Source: Laburnicola sp. R22_1
Taxonomy: Eukaryota; Ascomycota; Dothideomycetes; Pleosporales; Didymosphaeriaceae
Reading direction: 5' to 3'
Assembly (NCBI GenBank): GCA_014281115.1
Contig: JACONQ010000001.1
Span: 434,001 to 498,000 of the forward strand
DNA: 64,000 nt
The translations under genes were made by a program, and so were the position numbers. Every line of letters starts with the position of its first letter. Within the stretch, counting starts at the first letter, position 1. The notes beneath the pieces are model-generated. The model ran no database searches. It saw only the letters and a program-made list of their open reading frames with translations, and was not told the origin of the DNA. This document shows positions 12,071 through 23,139 of the stretch, in pieces.

Positions 12071-12874
12071 ATGCTCCGCCAAGTAGCCCTCTTCGCGTTT
12101 GCGCTCCTCCCCTACCACTCCCTCGCCCAAGTAACCGAAGGCTTCGAAAACGGCTGGGACAAAGCAGCATGGCCCACCTACGCCGTAGACTGCAGCCAAG
12201 GCGGCTCCGTCACCCTTGACAGCTCGACCGCCCACAGCGGCACAAAATCTATTAAAGTAACCGGCGCAGGCGGCTACTGCGGGCACATGTTCGTCGGCAC
12301 AACGAAAATACCCAGCGGAGACGTTTACGTCCGAACATGGCTGTGAGTCCTCCATTAGTTACACCTTACCACAGCACTGGGCACCTATACACCTCCGGAT
12401 CGAAACCGAAATCCAGCTGACATATTGTGCAGAAAAGCCTCCAAGCCCCTAACCGACGCACACATCTCCTTCATCACGATGCCGGACTCGGCCCAAGGCG
12501 CAAAAAAACACCTCCGCATAGGCGGCCAATCCAAAATCCTCATGTACAACCGCGAAACCGACGACGCCACGCTGCCCGACCTGTCCCCCAACGGGATCGC
12601 GGCGTCCAAGGCGCTCCCCACGGGGTCCTGGCAGTGCTTCGAGTACCATCTTGGGACGGACGGGTCGGTCGAGACGTGGTTGAATGGAGAGGTTATTGCG
12701 GGTTTGACGGTTAAGCCGGGGATGACGAATCCGAATGCGGGGCAGTGGACGAGGAGCTCGGTGAAGCCGAAGATTACGGGGGTTTATTTTGGGTGGGAGA
12801 GTTATGGGGGGGATACGAATACGATTTGGTATGATGATATTGTTGTTGGGTCGGCGAGGGCGGGGTGTAGGTAG
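12071..12874 (+). CDS. Secreted Cip1-like (glucuronan-lyase-fold) protein
   Basis: Two exons (12071-12342, 12433-12874) give 237 aa. A signal peptide (MLRQVALFAFALLPYHSLAQ) is followed by VTEGFENGWDKAAWPTYAVD, CSQGGSVTLDSSTAHSGTK and GGYCGHMFVGT, the conserved core of fungal Cip1 proteins. A C-terminal segment ends TNTIWYDDIVVGSARAGC. Family knowledge: Trichoderma Cip1 is a secreted, cellulase-co-induced protein whose beta-jelly-roll fold resembles glucuronan and alginate lyases. No CBM1 or linker is present here. It sits at the edge of a set of uronide-related genes, which fits a lyase role, but catalytic activity is inference. Confidence 0.85.
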
Positions 12875-13777
12875 GTGGGTGGATGTTTGGTGGGGATGGT
12901 GGAGGGGGATGCGAGGGTTTTTTATTAGAAGAGGAATACAATTTTTTGGAAGAGTATGAAAGATTACTTACACAATCTTGGACAAGTATGTCAGAAAGAT
13001 TCCATCCAAAGCACAACAAACAAGTCAACTTGAAGTTCCAAAAGACCCCATCTTGTCTTCCATGATCATCCAGGGCAAAAGCCAAGTTCCGTTTCATCCC
13101 CGCGCCACTAAACGAAGTTGATGCTCCCCGGGCGCCCGGGCCATTTCCCCCCGAACCTAGTTCCGCGTCCCCAGTTTTTAAATTCGATCACTGCACTAGA
13201 GCGCGTGACACCTCCCTCATCAAACCAGGCACCAATATACCCAGGCAAAGTACCTCGCCTCGCCCAAACAGGACCGGACCGTCCAACCTCATAGGTGCAA
13301 TCAAAAAGTGATTATGTGCCGTCAAGTGATGCACGGCAGCGGACGGGAAAATCCTGCCATAGGAATTTTCCCCGATAGGTGCTGTTCCTGAATATCGTGC
13401 CGCTCCAGGAACGGCCTTATCGACACGCTCATATGGCCAATGATGTGGCATGGCCAAGATAGGTGGTTCTCTTGGAAGTAGCAGGAAGTAGCAGGTGTAA
13501 TTGCGCGTAGACAGAATGGTGGTATTGTCCAATCGATCCTCGGACGTGTTCCTTTATGAGAAGATTCTCCTGGAGAAAGATGGGTTTGTTCCGGCCCACA
13601 ATGCGCGCCATGTCAGTGCCAACTACCACTGGACGATTGATTTCCCGTCATGGGTAACGCGGAACATGTCTTTCAATAGTTTTCTTTCCAAGACACGTTC
13701 GTGAACTTAGTATATGTACATAGGCATCCTCCCCAGGGACATTGCTCATCCCAAGTCACCTAGGTCCTCAGGTCACA
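12875..13777. other. Intergenic region (0.9 kb), promoter of the GH2 gene
   Basis: Contains a 10-bp palindrome-like GC-rich block (CCCGGGCGCCCGGG) at about 13126-13140. No gene recognised. Confidence 0.5.
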
Positions 13778-16396
13778 ATGGGGTTCTCACTAGGAATGTC
13801 GCAAATCCCGGTAAAGGCCCTCTTCCTGGGTCTTCTGATTCTGTCGATACTCGGATCAGCGGCCGCACAGTCACCTCGTGAACGTACAAGTCTCAACGCT
13901 GGCTGGCGTTTCTCCCGCTTTACTACGAATCCGGACCAGCTCTCCTATGACACCCTCAAGCCATGGATTCTCCCTTCCTCAAACGACTTCATAGCCCGGT
14001 CTACGAAATATGAGCGCCCTTCTGGAACAACACCAGGCAGCAATGTTCAATATGTCCAAGGTTCTTTCGACGACAGCGAGTGGGATGACGTGGATCTACC
14101 GCACGACTGGGCGATTAAAGGACCTTTCAACGCGCCAGGTATTTCGGGTGACGAGGGAAGACTGCCATATGATGGTGTAGGATGGTACCGACGGACGATC
14201 ACGGTAGATGCAGACGATATCAGTGCCGGAACAAATCTCTTTTTGGACATCAATGGCGCGATGTCGTATGCGGCCGTGTGGCTCAACGGTGTGCTTGTCG
14301 GCGGATGGCCGTACGGTTACAACTCATTCCGTCTGGATCTTACGCCTTACGCAAAAGCTGGAGACAACGTGCTCGCCATCCGATTGGAGAATAAGTCGCG
14401 ATCGTCGCGTTGGTATCCGGGCGCTGGCATCTACCGCAACGTTTGGCTCGTCAAAGTGCAACCGGTACACGTAGCGCAGTATGGTACACAGATCACGACT
14501 CCGTCTGTGAGTGCGCAGAGTGCGACAGTGAATATGAGTGTGACGATCGAGAACAAGTCGAATAGCAGCCAGAAGATTGATCTTGTCACGGAAATCTACG
14601 AACTCGATCCCGCATCCAGGAAAGCCGTGGGTGCAGCCAAAGCCAAGTTTGATCGCGCCACGGTCAACGTTGCGGGTGGTAAGACAACGGTCCTCAACGA
14701 CGCCGTCGAGATAACGAATCCGAAACTGTGGGGGCCGCTCCCGAAGCAGACGCCTAACGAATACATCGCTATTTCGACCTTGTACGGTGGTGGAAACGCC
14801 ACTGTGGTCGATAAGTACGAAACTCCATTCGGAATCCGTTCCATCACCTATGACCCGAATAGGGGGCTCTTGGTCAACAATGAAGAGGTGTACGTGCAGG
14901 GAGTGTGCAATCACCATGATCTCGGGTCACTTGGAGCTGCGTTCAATGTACGCGCTGCTGAGCGTCAGCTAGAGATGCTACAGGAGATGGGCACCAATGC
15001 GCTCAGGACCTCGCACAACATGCCTGCCCCAGAGCTTATGGACCTGACAGATCGACTCGGCATGGTGGTCATGGCGGAGACCTTCGATACCTGGAATATC
15101 CGGAAAGTGAACAACGATTACCACTTGTTGTTTGCGGACTGGCACGAAGCGGACGTGCGATCACTCCTCCGACGTGAGCGTAACCATCCATCCATAATCT
15201 CATGGAGCATTGGAAACGAACTCCCAGAGCAGTCAAGCGCGGAAGGAGGCAACACGGGCAAGGAGCTTCAGGATATTATGCACCAAGAAGATTCAACGCG
15301 GAAGGTCACTGCAGGGTTGAACAACGCAGGACCTAATACCAAGCTGGCCGAGGTTCTGGATATAATCGGCACGAATTACCAGGGCGAGGGCAGGGGCACG
15401 TCTTATAATTCGGTCTACCCGGGCTTCCATAGCAAGTTCCCCGACAAGATGATTTGGAGCTCCGAATCTGCGTCCACGATCAGTACGCGAGGAACATACA
15501 TATTCCCTGTCACGAAGGAGAAAACGGCGATCGTGGGTGGTGCCAATGCGGGAGGCAATGCCACCGCGCGATATGTCAGTTCTTACGAGCTGTACTCACC
15601 CAGCTGGGCTTCGTCTCCGGATAAGGTGTTCGAAATGCAGGACAGACATCCATATGTCGCCGGCGAGTTTGTGTGGACAGGCTGGGATTACCTCGGCGAG
15701 CCTACACCTTACCAAGCGAGTCGGAGCTCTTATTTCGGCATTATCGACTTGGCTGGCTTCAAGAAGGATCGGTTTTACTTGTACCAATCACGCTGGCGAT
15801 CGGAACTGCCCATGGCTCATATCCTTCCGCACTGGACGTGGCCCAGCCGGGTCGGTCAGGTCACTCCGGTTCATGTCTTCACATCCGGAGACGAAGCCGA
15901 GCTATTCGTCAATGGGAAATCGGCTGGTCGGAAAAAGAAGGCGCAGTATGAATACCGTCTCCGGTGGGATGATGTCACCTATCAGGCTGGCAACATCAGC
16001 GTAGTCGCGTACAAGAACGGGGCAAAGTGGGCCGAGGATTCCAAGAGAACCGTGGGTAGTGCTGCGAAGCTGAACGTGACTGCTGATCGGACGACGATTC
16101 GCAACGATGGCTACGACCTTTCTTTCGTCACTGTCGCGGTTGTAGACGACAGCGGTGACCTGGTACCGGAGGCGAGCAACAACATCGCCTTCTCTGTCAG
16201 CGGGCCAGGCCAGATCGTCTCCACTGACAACGGGGACCCAACTGACATGACTGCTTTCCCATCACTGAGTAGAAAAGCATTTAGCGGCCTTGCTCTTGCT
16301 ATAGTCCGGTCCAAGCCTGGCGAGTCAGGTACCATCACGGTCTCGGCTGCATCGAACGGTCTGGAGGGAGGCCAGGTCGATCTGCAGGGAAATTAA
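13778..16396 (+). CDS. Secreted glycoside hydrolase family 2 (beta-galactosidase/glucuronidase type)
   Basis: Single exon, 872 aa from the ATG at 13778 (TCACAATGG context, followed by a signal peptide ending SAAAQS). Domains in order: N-terminal sugar-binding jelly roll (about 35-220), immunoglobulin-like beta domain (about 225-345), TIM barrel (about 350-650), then a DUF4982-like Ig domain and a further C-terminal domain. Acid/base Glu is about residue 481 in WSIGNELPE. The nucleophile is about residue 563 in IWSSESASTISTRG. These signatures and the DUF4982 tail match the exported Bacteroides/fungal GH2 beta-galactosidase group. Exact linkage is uncertain (galactoside, glucuronide or mannoside). 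It lies 246 bp upstream of the regulator gene on the same strand. Confidence 0.92.
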   Translation: MGFSLGMSQIPVKALFLGLLILSILGSAAAQSPRERTSLNAGWRFSRFTTNPDQLSYDTLKPWILPSSNDFIARSTKYERPSGTTPGSNVQYVQGSFDDSEWDDVDLPHDWAIKGPFNAPGISGDEGRLPYDGVGWYRRTITVDADDISAGTNLFLDINGAMSYAAVWLNGVLVGGWPYGYNSFRLDLTPYAKAGDNVLAIRLENKSRSSRWYPGAGIYRNVWLVKVQPVHVAQYGTQITTPSVSAQSATVNMSVTIENKSNSSQKIDLVTEIYELDPASRKAVGAAKAKFDRATVNVAGGKTTVLNDAVEITNPKLWGPLPKQTPNEYIAISTLYGGGNATVVDKYETPFGIRSITYDPNRGLLVNNEEVYVQGVCNHHDLGSLGAAFNVRAAERQLEMLQEMGTNALRTSHNMPAPELMDLTDRLGMVVMAETFDTWNIRKVNNDYHLLFADWHEADVRSLLRRERNHPSIISWSIGNELPEQSSAEGGNTGKELQDIMHQEDSTRKVTAGLNNAGPNTKLAEVLDIIGTNYQGEGRGTSYNSVYPGFHSKFPDKMIWSSESASTISTRGTYIFPVTKEKTAIVGGANAGGNATARYVSSYELYSPSWASSPDKVFEMQDRHPYVAGEFVWTGWDYLGEPTPYQASRSSYFGIIDLAGFKKDRFYLYQSRWRSELPMAHILPHWTWPSRVGQVTPVHVFTSGDEAELFVNGKSAGRKKKAQYEYRLRWDDVTYQAGNISVVAYKNGAKWAEDSKRTVGSAAKLNVTADRTTIRNDGYDLSFVTVAVVDDSGDLVPEASNNIAFSVSGPGQIVSTDNGDPTDMTAFPSLSRKAFSGLALAIVRSKPGESGTITVSAASNGLEGGQVDLQGN

Positions 16397-16642
16397 GTAG
16401 GCGGCCCTTGTGGCAATTTAGCAAATAGACTTGGTGTAGAACGAACATACGAAATGAGAACGAGTGATGATCCAGGTGATGGGAATCTAACTTGTGTGTG
16501 CGGGGAACCCCGCAACCCCAGAGATCCTCCTTCCTATCTCGGAAGAATACGCTCCGCCCAGATGTCCATGCTCAACCCCTAGGCGAGCCTTAACTAAACC
16601 GAAAATCGCGTCCAAGATGGAAAGAATTTTGTGTTTGAAGCA

Positions 16643-19107
16643 ATGTCAATGTACGATTCGGATGGCAGCCCCGATGCTGTCGGTTCAAGCTACCTCGGCG
16701 AGAAAGCGACGAGTCCCCGGACCAAGGCTGCATCTGGAGGCCTTGCGTGCAATGGTTGCCGCAAAGCCAAGCTGCGGTGCTCTCGGGATAAACCGTCTTG
16801 TTTGCATTGTCGGAAGACTGGTGAGCTCACTTGATCTGGTGATCATTGTGTGGTCGAGTGTCGTATAGGTGCTGATTTAGACGGATAGGGCTCGAATGTC
16901 TGTACGAGTCGAAGAGGAACAAGCCTGGCTTGAAGCCAGGAGCGATAGACAACCTGCATAGGAGGCTCGGTAAACTCGCAATCTGGTGACACTCTTCGTT
17001 CTGCGTTCTCACAATCTGCAGATAATCTAGAACGCCAAATTATAGAACAGGCCGACCACTGCCAATCGTCTCACAGAGCCGGCAGCACCAATCAACAGGA
17101 GTCATCAGCGTCTGAAATACTGGGACTACTTGCCAGAGAGCTCCCAAAACTGGTCAGTGGACAAAAAGATTCATTGTCGCCCCAGTCCACATCCGTCGAA
17201 AATGTGGAAAGAAGTCGGAAACGGAGACGGATGGACAATAGCGAAGGCTCAAGAAGCACGCTTGGTACTGAGGAATCATTTTTCTTGCCAACTCCAGAGG
17301 TGTTGGAAACCATCGTCACCGCCTATTTCTGTCATGTCCACCCTTGGATTCCCATGATTCATGAAGCACGATTTCGGCACCGGATGGGGAATGAAGATGA
17401 ACGCTCAAGGATCAATGTTGTGCTTCAAGCCATGATCGTTGCGGCATCCAAGTTCATGTTCAATGCAGCAATTTCGATCGGAACAGTGTCGCACACGAGG
17501 CGGTGGGTGGTTACGACAGCCATGGACCATCTTTGCCTTGAAAGCCTCCAGGCGCTGATTATTATCGCCCATACTGATGTAAGTACCCATCCCGATAGGC
17601 CTGACTCAGGTTTAACAGCGTCATGCAGATAGGTGACGGCAACGCATCGAAAGCCTGGTCCATCATAGGCTCGCTGACGCGTACAGTCGAGTACACTCAG
17701 CTAGCCCGAGAGCGCGAAGACGACGACTATCAGCCGCTTTGTCAACCATTCGAGCTCCTTGAGCACACATCAGATTGGACTGAAGTTGAAGAACGAAGGC
17801 GTGTCTTTTGGAACGTATTCAATCTTGATCGGTTCTGCTCCGTCGTCAATGGCTGGAATACCAGTCTGACATCGAATGATGTACACCGTCGATTGCCCTG
17901 CGATGGCCACCTGTGGCGAAAGCAACACCCTGTTGTGACGCCATTCTTTGGTATATGGGACAAATCAGCGGGAAGGATCGGGCGTCCTATCAGCTTTCTG
18001 GATGAAGACGAAGGGCCCTCGTCGCATTCAACCGTGGATCCAATCCCAGACGCGAATCAGGTGAAAAACTTGGAACCGGCTGATATGTCGAATGTTGGCG
18101 CATTTGCATATCGCATAGAAGCTACAGAGTCCATGTCGCGCGTCGTAACCTACTTCCTGCAGCAGAAGATTAGCATGAGTGACCAGCGAGAGATCTCGTC
18201 GTGGATGACAAGATTCAAGGAACTCGACTTACGATTGGTGCACTGGAAAATGCTGCTTCCCCATAGATGGAAAAGCAATCCTAACATGACTCGCCCGGTA
18301 CCGCTCATGGATCCGAACCTAACCATCGCGCACGTAACGCATAATGCGAGCATGATCTTGCTGCATCAACTCATAGCTTACCCACCGATTCATTGGCCTT
18401 TTAGGAGTCGGTTGCCGAGTAGCTGTTCGGCGGAGGCATGTTATTCAGCGGGTATTGAGATTGCCACAATCACCCGGAGATTTCTTACCAACTCACTAAA
18501 GGCCTCCCCAACTGCGAGCCAATTCGCTTTCTGCGTTTTCATTGCCGCAAGAATCCTCCTTGTTCACTGGCGATATAGTCCTGAGAATGAGCTACCGGAT
18601 GATTTCTGGAGCTTGGTGCAGAGTCTAGAGGAAATGTCAAGACGCTGGTCAGCCGCCTCCAGCGTGCCACTCGACCAACAAGATCTGTCCGCTAAATATG
18701 CCGCACGATTGAAGGATTTGTACAACAGTTGCGTAGGGGATGAGAGTTTCCAAATTTGCGTCATGGATTATACAAGTGAGATCGCCCAATCACTTAACGG
18801 CTCATGCAATTCTCACAGGCAACAACAACAACTACGCGTTGCAAATGGATCCAACGTTCGGATCGGAGGGCCGAGTCCAGGGGTTAGCGGCGCACAGTGG
18901 TTGCCCCACGAGATCCATACACCATCGACAGGAGACTCCTTACCTGCAATGAATTTGAGCATGCCGAATGCAGAAGGATTTGATGGCTCTAAATTTGATA
19001 CTCTATCACAAACGATGCTCAACCAGCAGTACATAAGTATGGACCGGATCATCGCGTTTGACGACGGAAGTATGTTCGCTAGTACGTTGGATCATGGAAT
19101 GTTCTGA
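16643..19107 (+). CDS. Zn(II)2Cys6 transcription factor with fungal-specific domain
   Basis: Four exons (16643-16820, 16889-16969, 17022-17578, 17629-19107) give 764 aa. The Zn cluster at about residues 36-65 reads ACNGCRKAKLRCS.., ..CLHCRKTGLEC: CX2CX6CX5CX2CX5C, split by the first intron. It is followed by a basic linker and a short coiled-coil region (HRRLDNLERQIIEQ) for dimerisation. A fungal_trans (MHD) domain starts near VTAYFCHVHPWIPMIHEARF. Placed between GH2 and GH88 genes, it is probably the pathway-specific activator, although this is positional inference. Its stop lies 18 bp from the convergent GH88 stop. A second ATG two codons in (16649) could also serve as start. Confidence 0.93.
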
Positions 19108-19125
19108 TAGCCCTGGAATCTTTGT

Positions 19126-20607
19126 CTAAGCCAGTCCCATTCTCATCAAGCGATTGCCGAATTCGACCAAGTAGTAGTCGCCGTATACTAGACCATGATT
19201 TGCGTACCTTTTCCGCGCTTGCTCATTGTTGTTCGCGGTGCCGTACTTCAGCATGCCTTCGAATTTGTACCCAGGTATCTCGTCTTCGGCGCAGATGTAA
19301 TTGTTCGGCATGCAGACTAATTTCGCCTTCTCCGGAGCTAGAGCAAAGGAGAGCGTGTCTTGCATGATGGTCAACGCAGCTTTGCGAAAGCGAGACGCAA
19401 GCGCGCCTTGACCAAGCCCAGCCAATGCTTGCGATAGAGTGAGCATCCCATTGGCGGCAATCACACCTGCAGACGAGTCTCGAATGATGTTATACTCATC
19501 TTCGATTGGCGCATCAAAATCCCACAGTGGCACATAGCGTCCCTGTTTAACACATACCGGCGCTGTCTCGAGCCTGTAGAGAAAGTATTCTGCCAGACCA
19601 CAAGAGGCGTTCAAGAAGCGTCGATCTTTGGTGGATAAATATGTTTGCGCATATCCTAGGATCCCCCATGACTGTCCACGCGCCCAATTTGACTCATGAG
19701 CATAGCCCTGTGCGGTAAGGCGTCGTTTAAGAGTACCTGTCTTTGGATCGATGTTGGCCACATGACAAGTGGAGTACCACTGCCCTGTATAACGAAATCC
19801 AGATGCTTGTGACATTACTTCTTCTGGGCGTAGGTGCGACTTTAGTAAGGTTTCAGCGTGGGCAGTCGCCATTTCGGCCAGAGCCGGATCTTGCATGTGT
19901 TCGGAAGCGTAGTATAAGACGTCCAGGTTACACAAGCTGTCGATGATGACAATCATGTTATCTGTCTGGTCCAGTATTTCGATATCTTTCTTCTTAAGCA
20001 AATCCCAGCTTCTTATTGCTCTTGCAGAAGGTACGTATCGCGTAGCTAGGCTTCTGGCAGCCTGAACGATCGAACTTAGGCTCCTCGCATTTCCAAACAG
20101 CTCCCAATCCATGCGGAGCGCAGGCATAATGATGAAGCCAATATCGTGGGTGTCGGTACGCATATCCATGGGGTAGAGCGGCCCGGCCCATGTTCGACAA
20201 AGGGTTATGAGTTGGGTCCGGAGTTGCGAAATGTCCATGTTGGGAGGAAGGTGTAGACTCTGGGGGAACCGAATGGAACGTTCAAGAAGAGCGTACAAGG
20301 TGCCTGGAAAAAAGCCGCATGTCCAGAAGTCGGCCTCTCGCAGCGTGTAGCTGCCATCGTGGTGAGCATCCTGGGGTACATACTCCGGGAAGGCAAAAGG
20401 AAGGGCTTCGATCGCAGTCTGAGCCGTACGCAATGCCTTTGCGATTATGTTCTGTGCAAACAGTTCCGGTAGGCAGGCTGTGGTGTGCAAACCCTTTTCA
20501 TCAGCAAGCGCATCTGCTTCGGAAGACGATGCACTGGTATAAGGACTCAGGTCCGCGTCAAACGCGTCATCATCACCCGAGCTCGTAGAAGAGTTTTGCG
20601 TGTCCAT
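19126..20607 (-). CDS. GH88-family unsaturated glucuronyl/uronyl hydrolase
   Basis: Single exon, 493 aa from ATG 20605-20607. After an acidic, Ser-rich N-terminus come (alpha/alpha)6-barrel motifs: EADFWTCGFFPGTLYALLE, MDMRTDTHDIGFI (candidate catalytic Asp), TDNMIVIIDSLCNLDVLYYA, ESNWARGQSWGILGYAQTYL and DSSAGVIAANGML. These are GH88 hallmarks: vinyl-ether hydration of a 4,5-unsaturated uronic acid at the non-reducing end of lyase products. No signal peptide is seen, so action is probably cytosolic on imported oligosaccharides. It is divergent from the MFS gene (494 bp between starts) and convergent with the regulator gene. Confidence 0.93.
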   Translation of the reverse strand: MDTQNSSTSSGDDDAFDADLSPYTSASSSEADALADEKGLHTTACLPELFAQNIIAKALRTAQTAIEALPFAFPEYVPQDAHHDGSYTLREADFWTCGFFPGTLYALLERSIRFPQSLHLPPNMDISQLRTQLITLCRTWAGPLYPMDMRTDTHDIGFIIMPALRMDWELFGNARSLSSIVQAARSLATRYVPSARAIRSWDLLKKKDIEILDQTDNMIVIIDSLCNLDVLYYASEHMQDPALAEMATAHAETLLKSHLRPEEVMSQASGFRYTGQWYSTCHVANIDPKTGTLKRRLTAQGYAHESNWARGQSWGILGYAQTYLSTKDRRFLNASCGLAEYFLYRLETAPVCVKQGRYVPLWDFDAPIEDEYNIIRDSSAGVIAANGMLTLSQALAGLGQGALASRFRKAALTIMQDTLSFALAPEKAKLVCMPNNYICAEDEIPGYKFEGMLKYGTANNNEQARKRYANHGLVYGDYYLVEFGNRLMRMGLA

Positions 20608-21101
20608 TTGCGGCGGAAGAAATTGCACGGAAGGACGAGTATCTTTGGGTAGGTTTTATCTGAGGAGCTATCGAGCAAAGAATAGAGGCGGTCCCTTCCG
20701 CCCGTGGCCCCTGTCGCCCCATGAGACCGGAAAAAGAAGCTGTACTGTACATCTATCCTGGAGGCCGAGGCCAAGGTTCCGATGGAGATGTTGATGGGAG
20801 TGTAGAAGAAGGGTCGGAGAGGCAGGCACTCCGGACGGCGTTGCCAATGCCCCGAGAAAATCATCCTTGCCTGACTAGGTATGGACTGTAGAGAAGCAAC
20901 GATGCGGGGAAGCACGCGTCGGGCTAGCGGGAACTCCAGCCTCTGGTCATCACACACTACTGCACCGAAGGAGATCCGTAACTTTTGTATTTATTGCTGT
21001 ATGCGAGATATTTAAGATGTAGCTGGGATGTCGTTGAGGACCCCATGTCTCCTTGAGACTTCCGCCGCTGTGCCCACTCTCTTGTCGACGCTACATCCGA
21101 C
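20608..21101. promoter_or_regulatory. Shared divergent promoter, GH88 and MFS transporter
   Basis: 494 bp between two start codons. It holds a GCGGGG core fitting the CreA consensus SYGGRG (about 20903) and several CCGG/CGG half-sites that a Zn2Cys6 dimer could use. These short motifs occur by chance, so binding is unproven. Co-regulation of hydrolase and transporter is inferred from the head-to-head layout. Confidence 0.45.
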
Positions 21102-22882
21102 ATGCAGAGGTCAGACGACACGGTGAACGTGGCGGCTGTCCACCAGGCACGCGAAGTCAATGGCAAAGACGACAAGGATGAGCTCGTTGTGAGCTCCTCG
21201 ACGCAGAAACCGACGAGAAGCCTCCTGTTGGCCTGGCTGTACATCTTCGATTGGTACCCGAGCCACTACAGCAAAGAAGAGAAGAAGCTCTTGCGTAAGC
21301 TCGACTGTATCTTACTCACCTTGTGCTGCCTTTGCTTCTATATCAAATGGCTCGATCAAAACGCCCTCAACAGTGCCTATTTCTCGGGTATGAGGGAGGA
21401 GTTGGCAATCAAGGGCAACCAGTATGTGGCCGAACCCTAGTACGGAGCAGCCGCTGACAATTGCAAGATACTCGCTCTTCGGTACCTTTTACAACATTGG
21501 TTACCTGGTCTTCGAAATTCCTAGCATGCTGATCATTTCGCGCCCGAAGCTTGCTCGCTACTATATACCAACCATGGAGACGCTTTGGTCTATTTTGACC
21601 TTCTGTCAGAGCAAACTGCAAAATGACAAGCAAATTTTCGGCCTTCGGTTTCTACTTGGTAAGCAAGCACGGCTTACGCTCTAAAATTTTCACTGACAGG
21701 ACTCGTACCTTGTAGGTGTGCTCGAGACGCCCGCTTCCACAGGCAGCATCTACCTTTTGACTTCATGGTATCGAGCCGACGAGGTGTTTAAACGCGCCGG
21801 TGTGTGGTACGTCTCTAGTAATGTCGGAGCTATGTTCAGCGGATATTTACAAGCGGCTGCACACAAAAATCTGAACGGCGTGTTGGGTCGTTCTGGTAAG
21901 CCTTGCTTGACTTTCGGGCTCTTTGTTCGCTTCCACTGACTTATTGCAGGATGGCGGTGGCTTTTCATAATCGACGGCAGCATCAGTCTTCCGATCGCCC
22001 TCGCTGGTTTCTTCCTATACCCTGGGCTGCCTACCAGCCCTAAAGTCTGGTGGCTCACCGATAAAGAACGGAAACTGGCAATTGCACGTATGAGCAACGA
22101 GGGCGTCAAGCAGTCTAACAAAATCGGCAAGCGTATGCTCAAGCGCGTCTTCACACACTGGCACTTCTACATCGCAGTCCTGACCTACGTTTGCTTCCAG
22201 TGTACGTCGTACGTTGGTGGACAGATGGCAGTCTGGCTGAAGTATGAGGCCGACAAGCATGGAACGTACACGATTGAGGAGATCAATCTCATCCCCACTG
22301 GCGTCCAGGGCGTGGCTATTGTGACCGGCGTCCTAGCAACGAGCCTGGTGATGATATACCCAATGTGGGCCGTGTTCACCACTGTCTCCCTCACCCTGTT
22401 GTTCGCCAATATATGCTTGCTAGTGTGGGAGATTCCTTTGGGACTACATTGTAAGTCTCCATCCCACTAAAATCCCTCTGCAAACCCGCGCTGACCTTGC
22501 AACAGTTCTCGCTTACTACCTCCTTGGCATGACATCTTGCATTACACCCATCCTATTTCCGTGGGTGAATATGATCATGAAAGACGACAATGAAGCGCGC
22601 AGTTTCACTACCGGGGCCATGATGACTATTGGGTGGACATTTTTCTCTTTTTACCCTATAACTGTGTTCCCGATTCTGGAGGGGCCCAAGTGGAGGAAAG
22701 GATTCACTGTTAACACAGTGCTCATTTGCGCTTACTTGACCCTGTTTCTGGTGGGACAGTTTCTCTGGAAGAGGGATATTGCGTCCAAAAAGTACGACAC
22801 GACTTCGGACCCAAGCGAGGGTTTGGAGAAGGAAGCCGACTCCGTACACGTTGAAGTTACTGGAAAGGAAGAAAAGGTCTGA
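21102..22882 (+). CDS. MFS transporter, anion:cation symporter (Dal5/Fen2-like) family
   Basis: Five exons (21102-21421, 21468-21658, 21716-21895, 21950-22450, 22506-22882) give 522 aa. About 12 membrane helices with a central cytosolic loop. Family landmarks: [69 protein letters not shown] and [14 protein letters not shown]. The Dal5/allantoate-pantothenate branch carries organic anions with protons or Na+. With GH88 next door, an unsaturated uronic-acid sugar is a plausible cargo (inference). Intron 1 ends in an AAG acceptor. All phases close. Confidence 0.93.
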
Positions 22883-23139
22883 TTATTTTGAGAAATCTGT
22901 CTAAGGAGCATGATTTCCGGTTAGCGCAGCGATAGGTAGTCTCGATATCAAATAATGAATGGATTTAGAGGCAATTGAGAGCTACCTAGGTACGTCGCGC
23001 GTCACGGGGTTACGCCACGAATTCTTCCGGATGCCGAGCCTAAGCCTCCTATAAAGGATACGCACCCCTCGTTTGAATCCCATGTATCTCTCTCACATCC
23101 TCCACAGCCGATGGTGGGCGAATCTGCCTCAAACTCAAA

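Noticed and set aside
13742..13777. Earlier GH2 start
   Set aside because: Begins with TTG, not ATG. The ATG at 13778 is followed directly by a good signal peptide.
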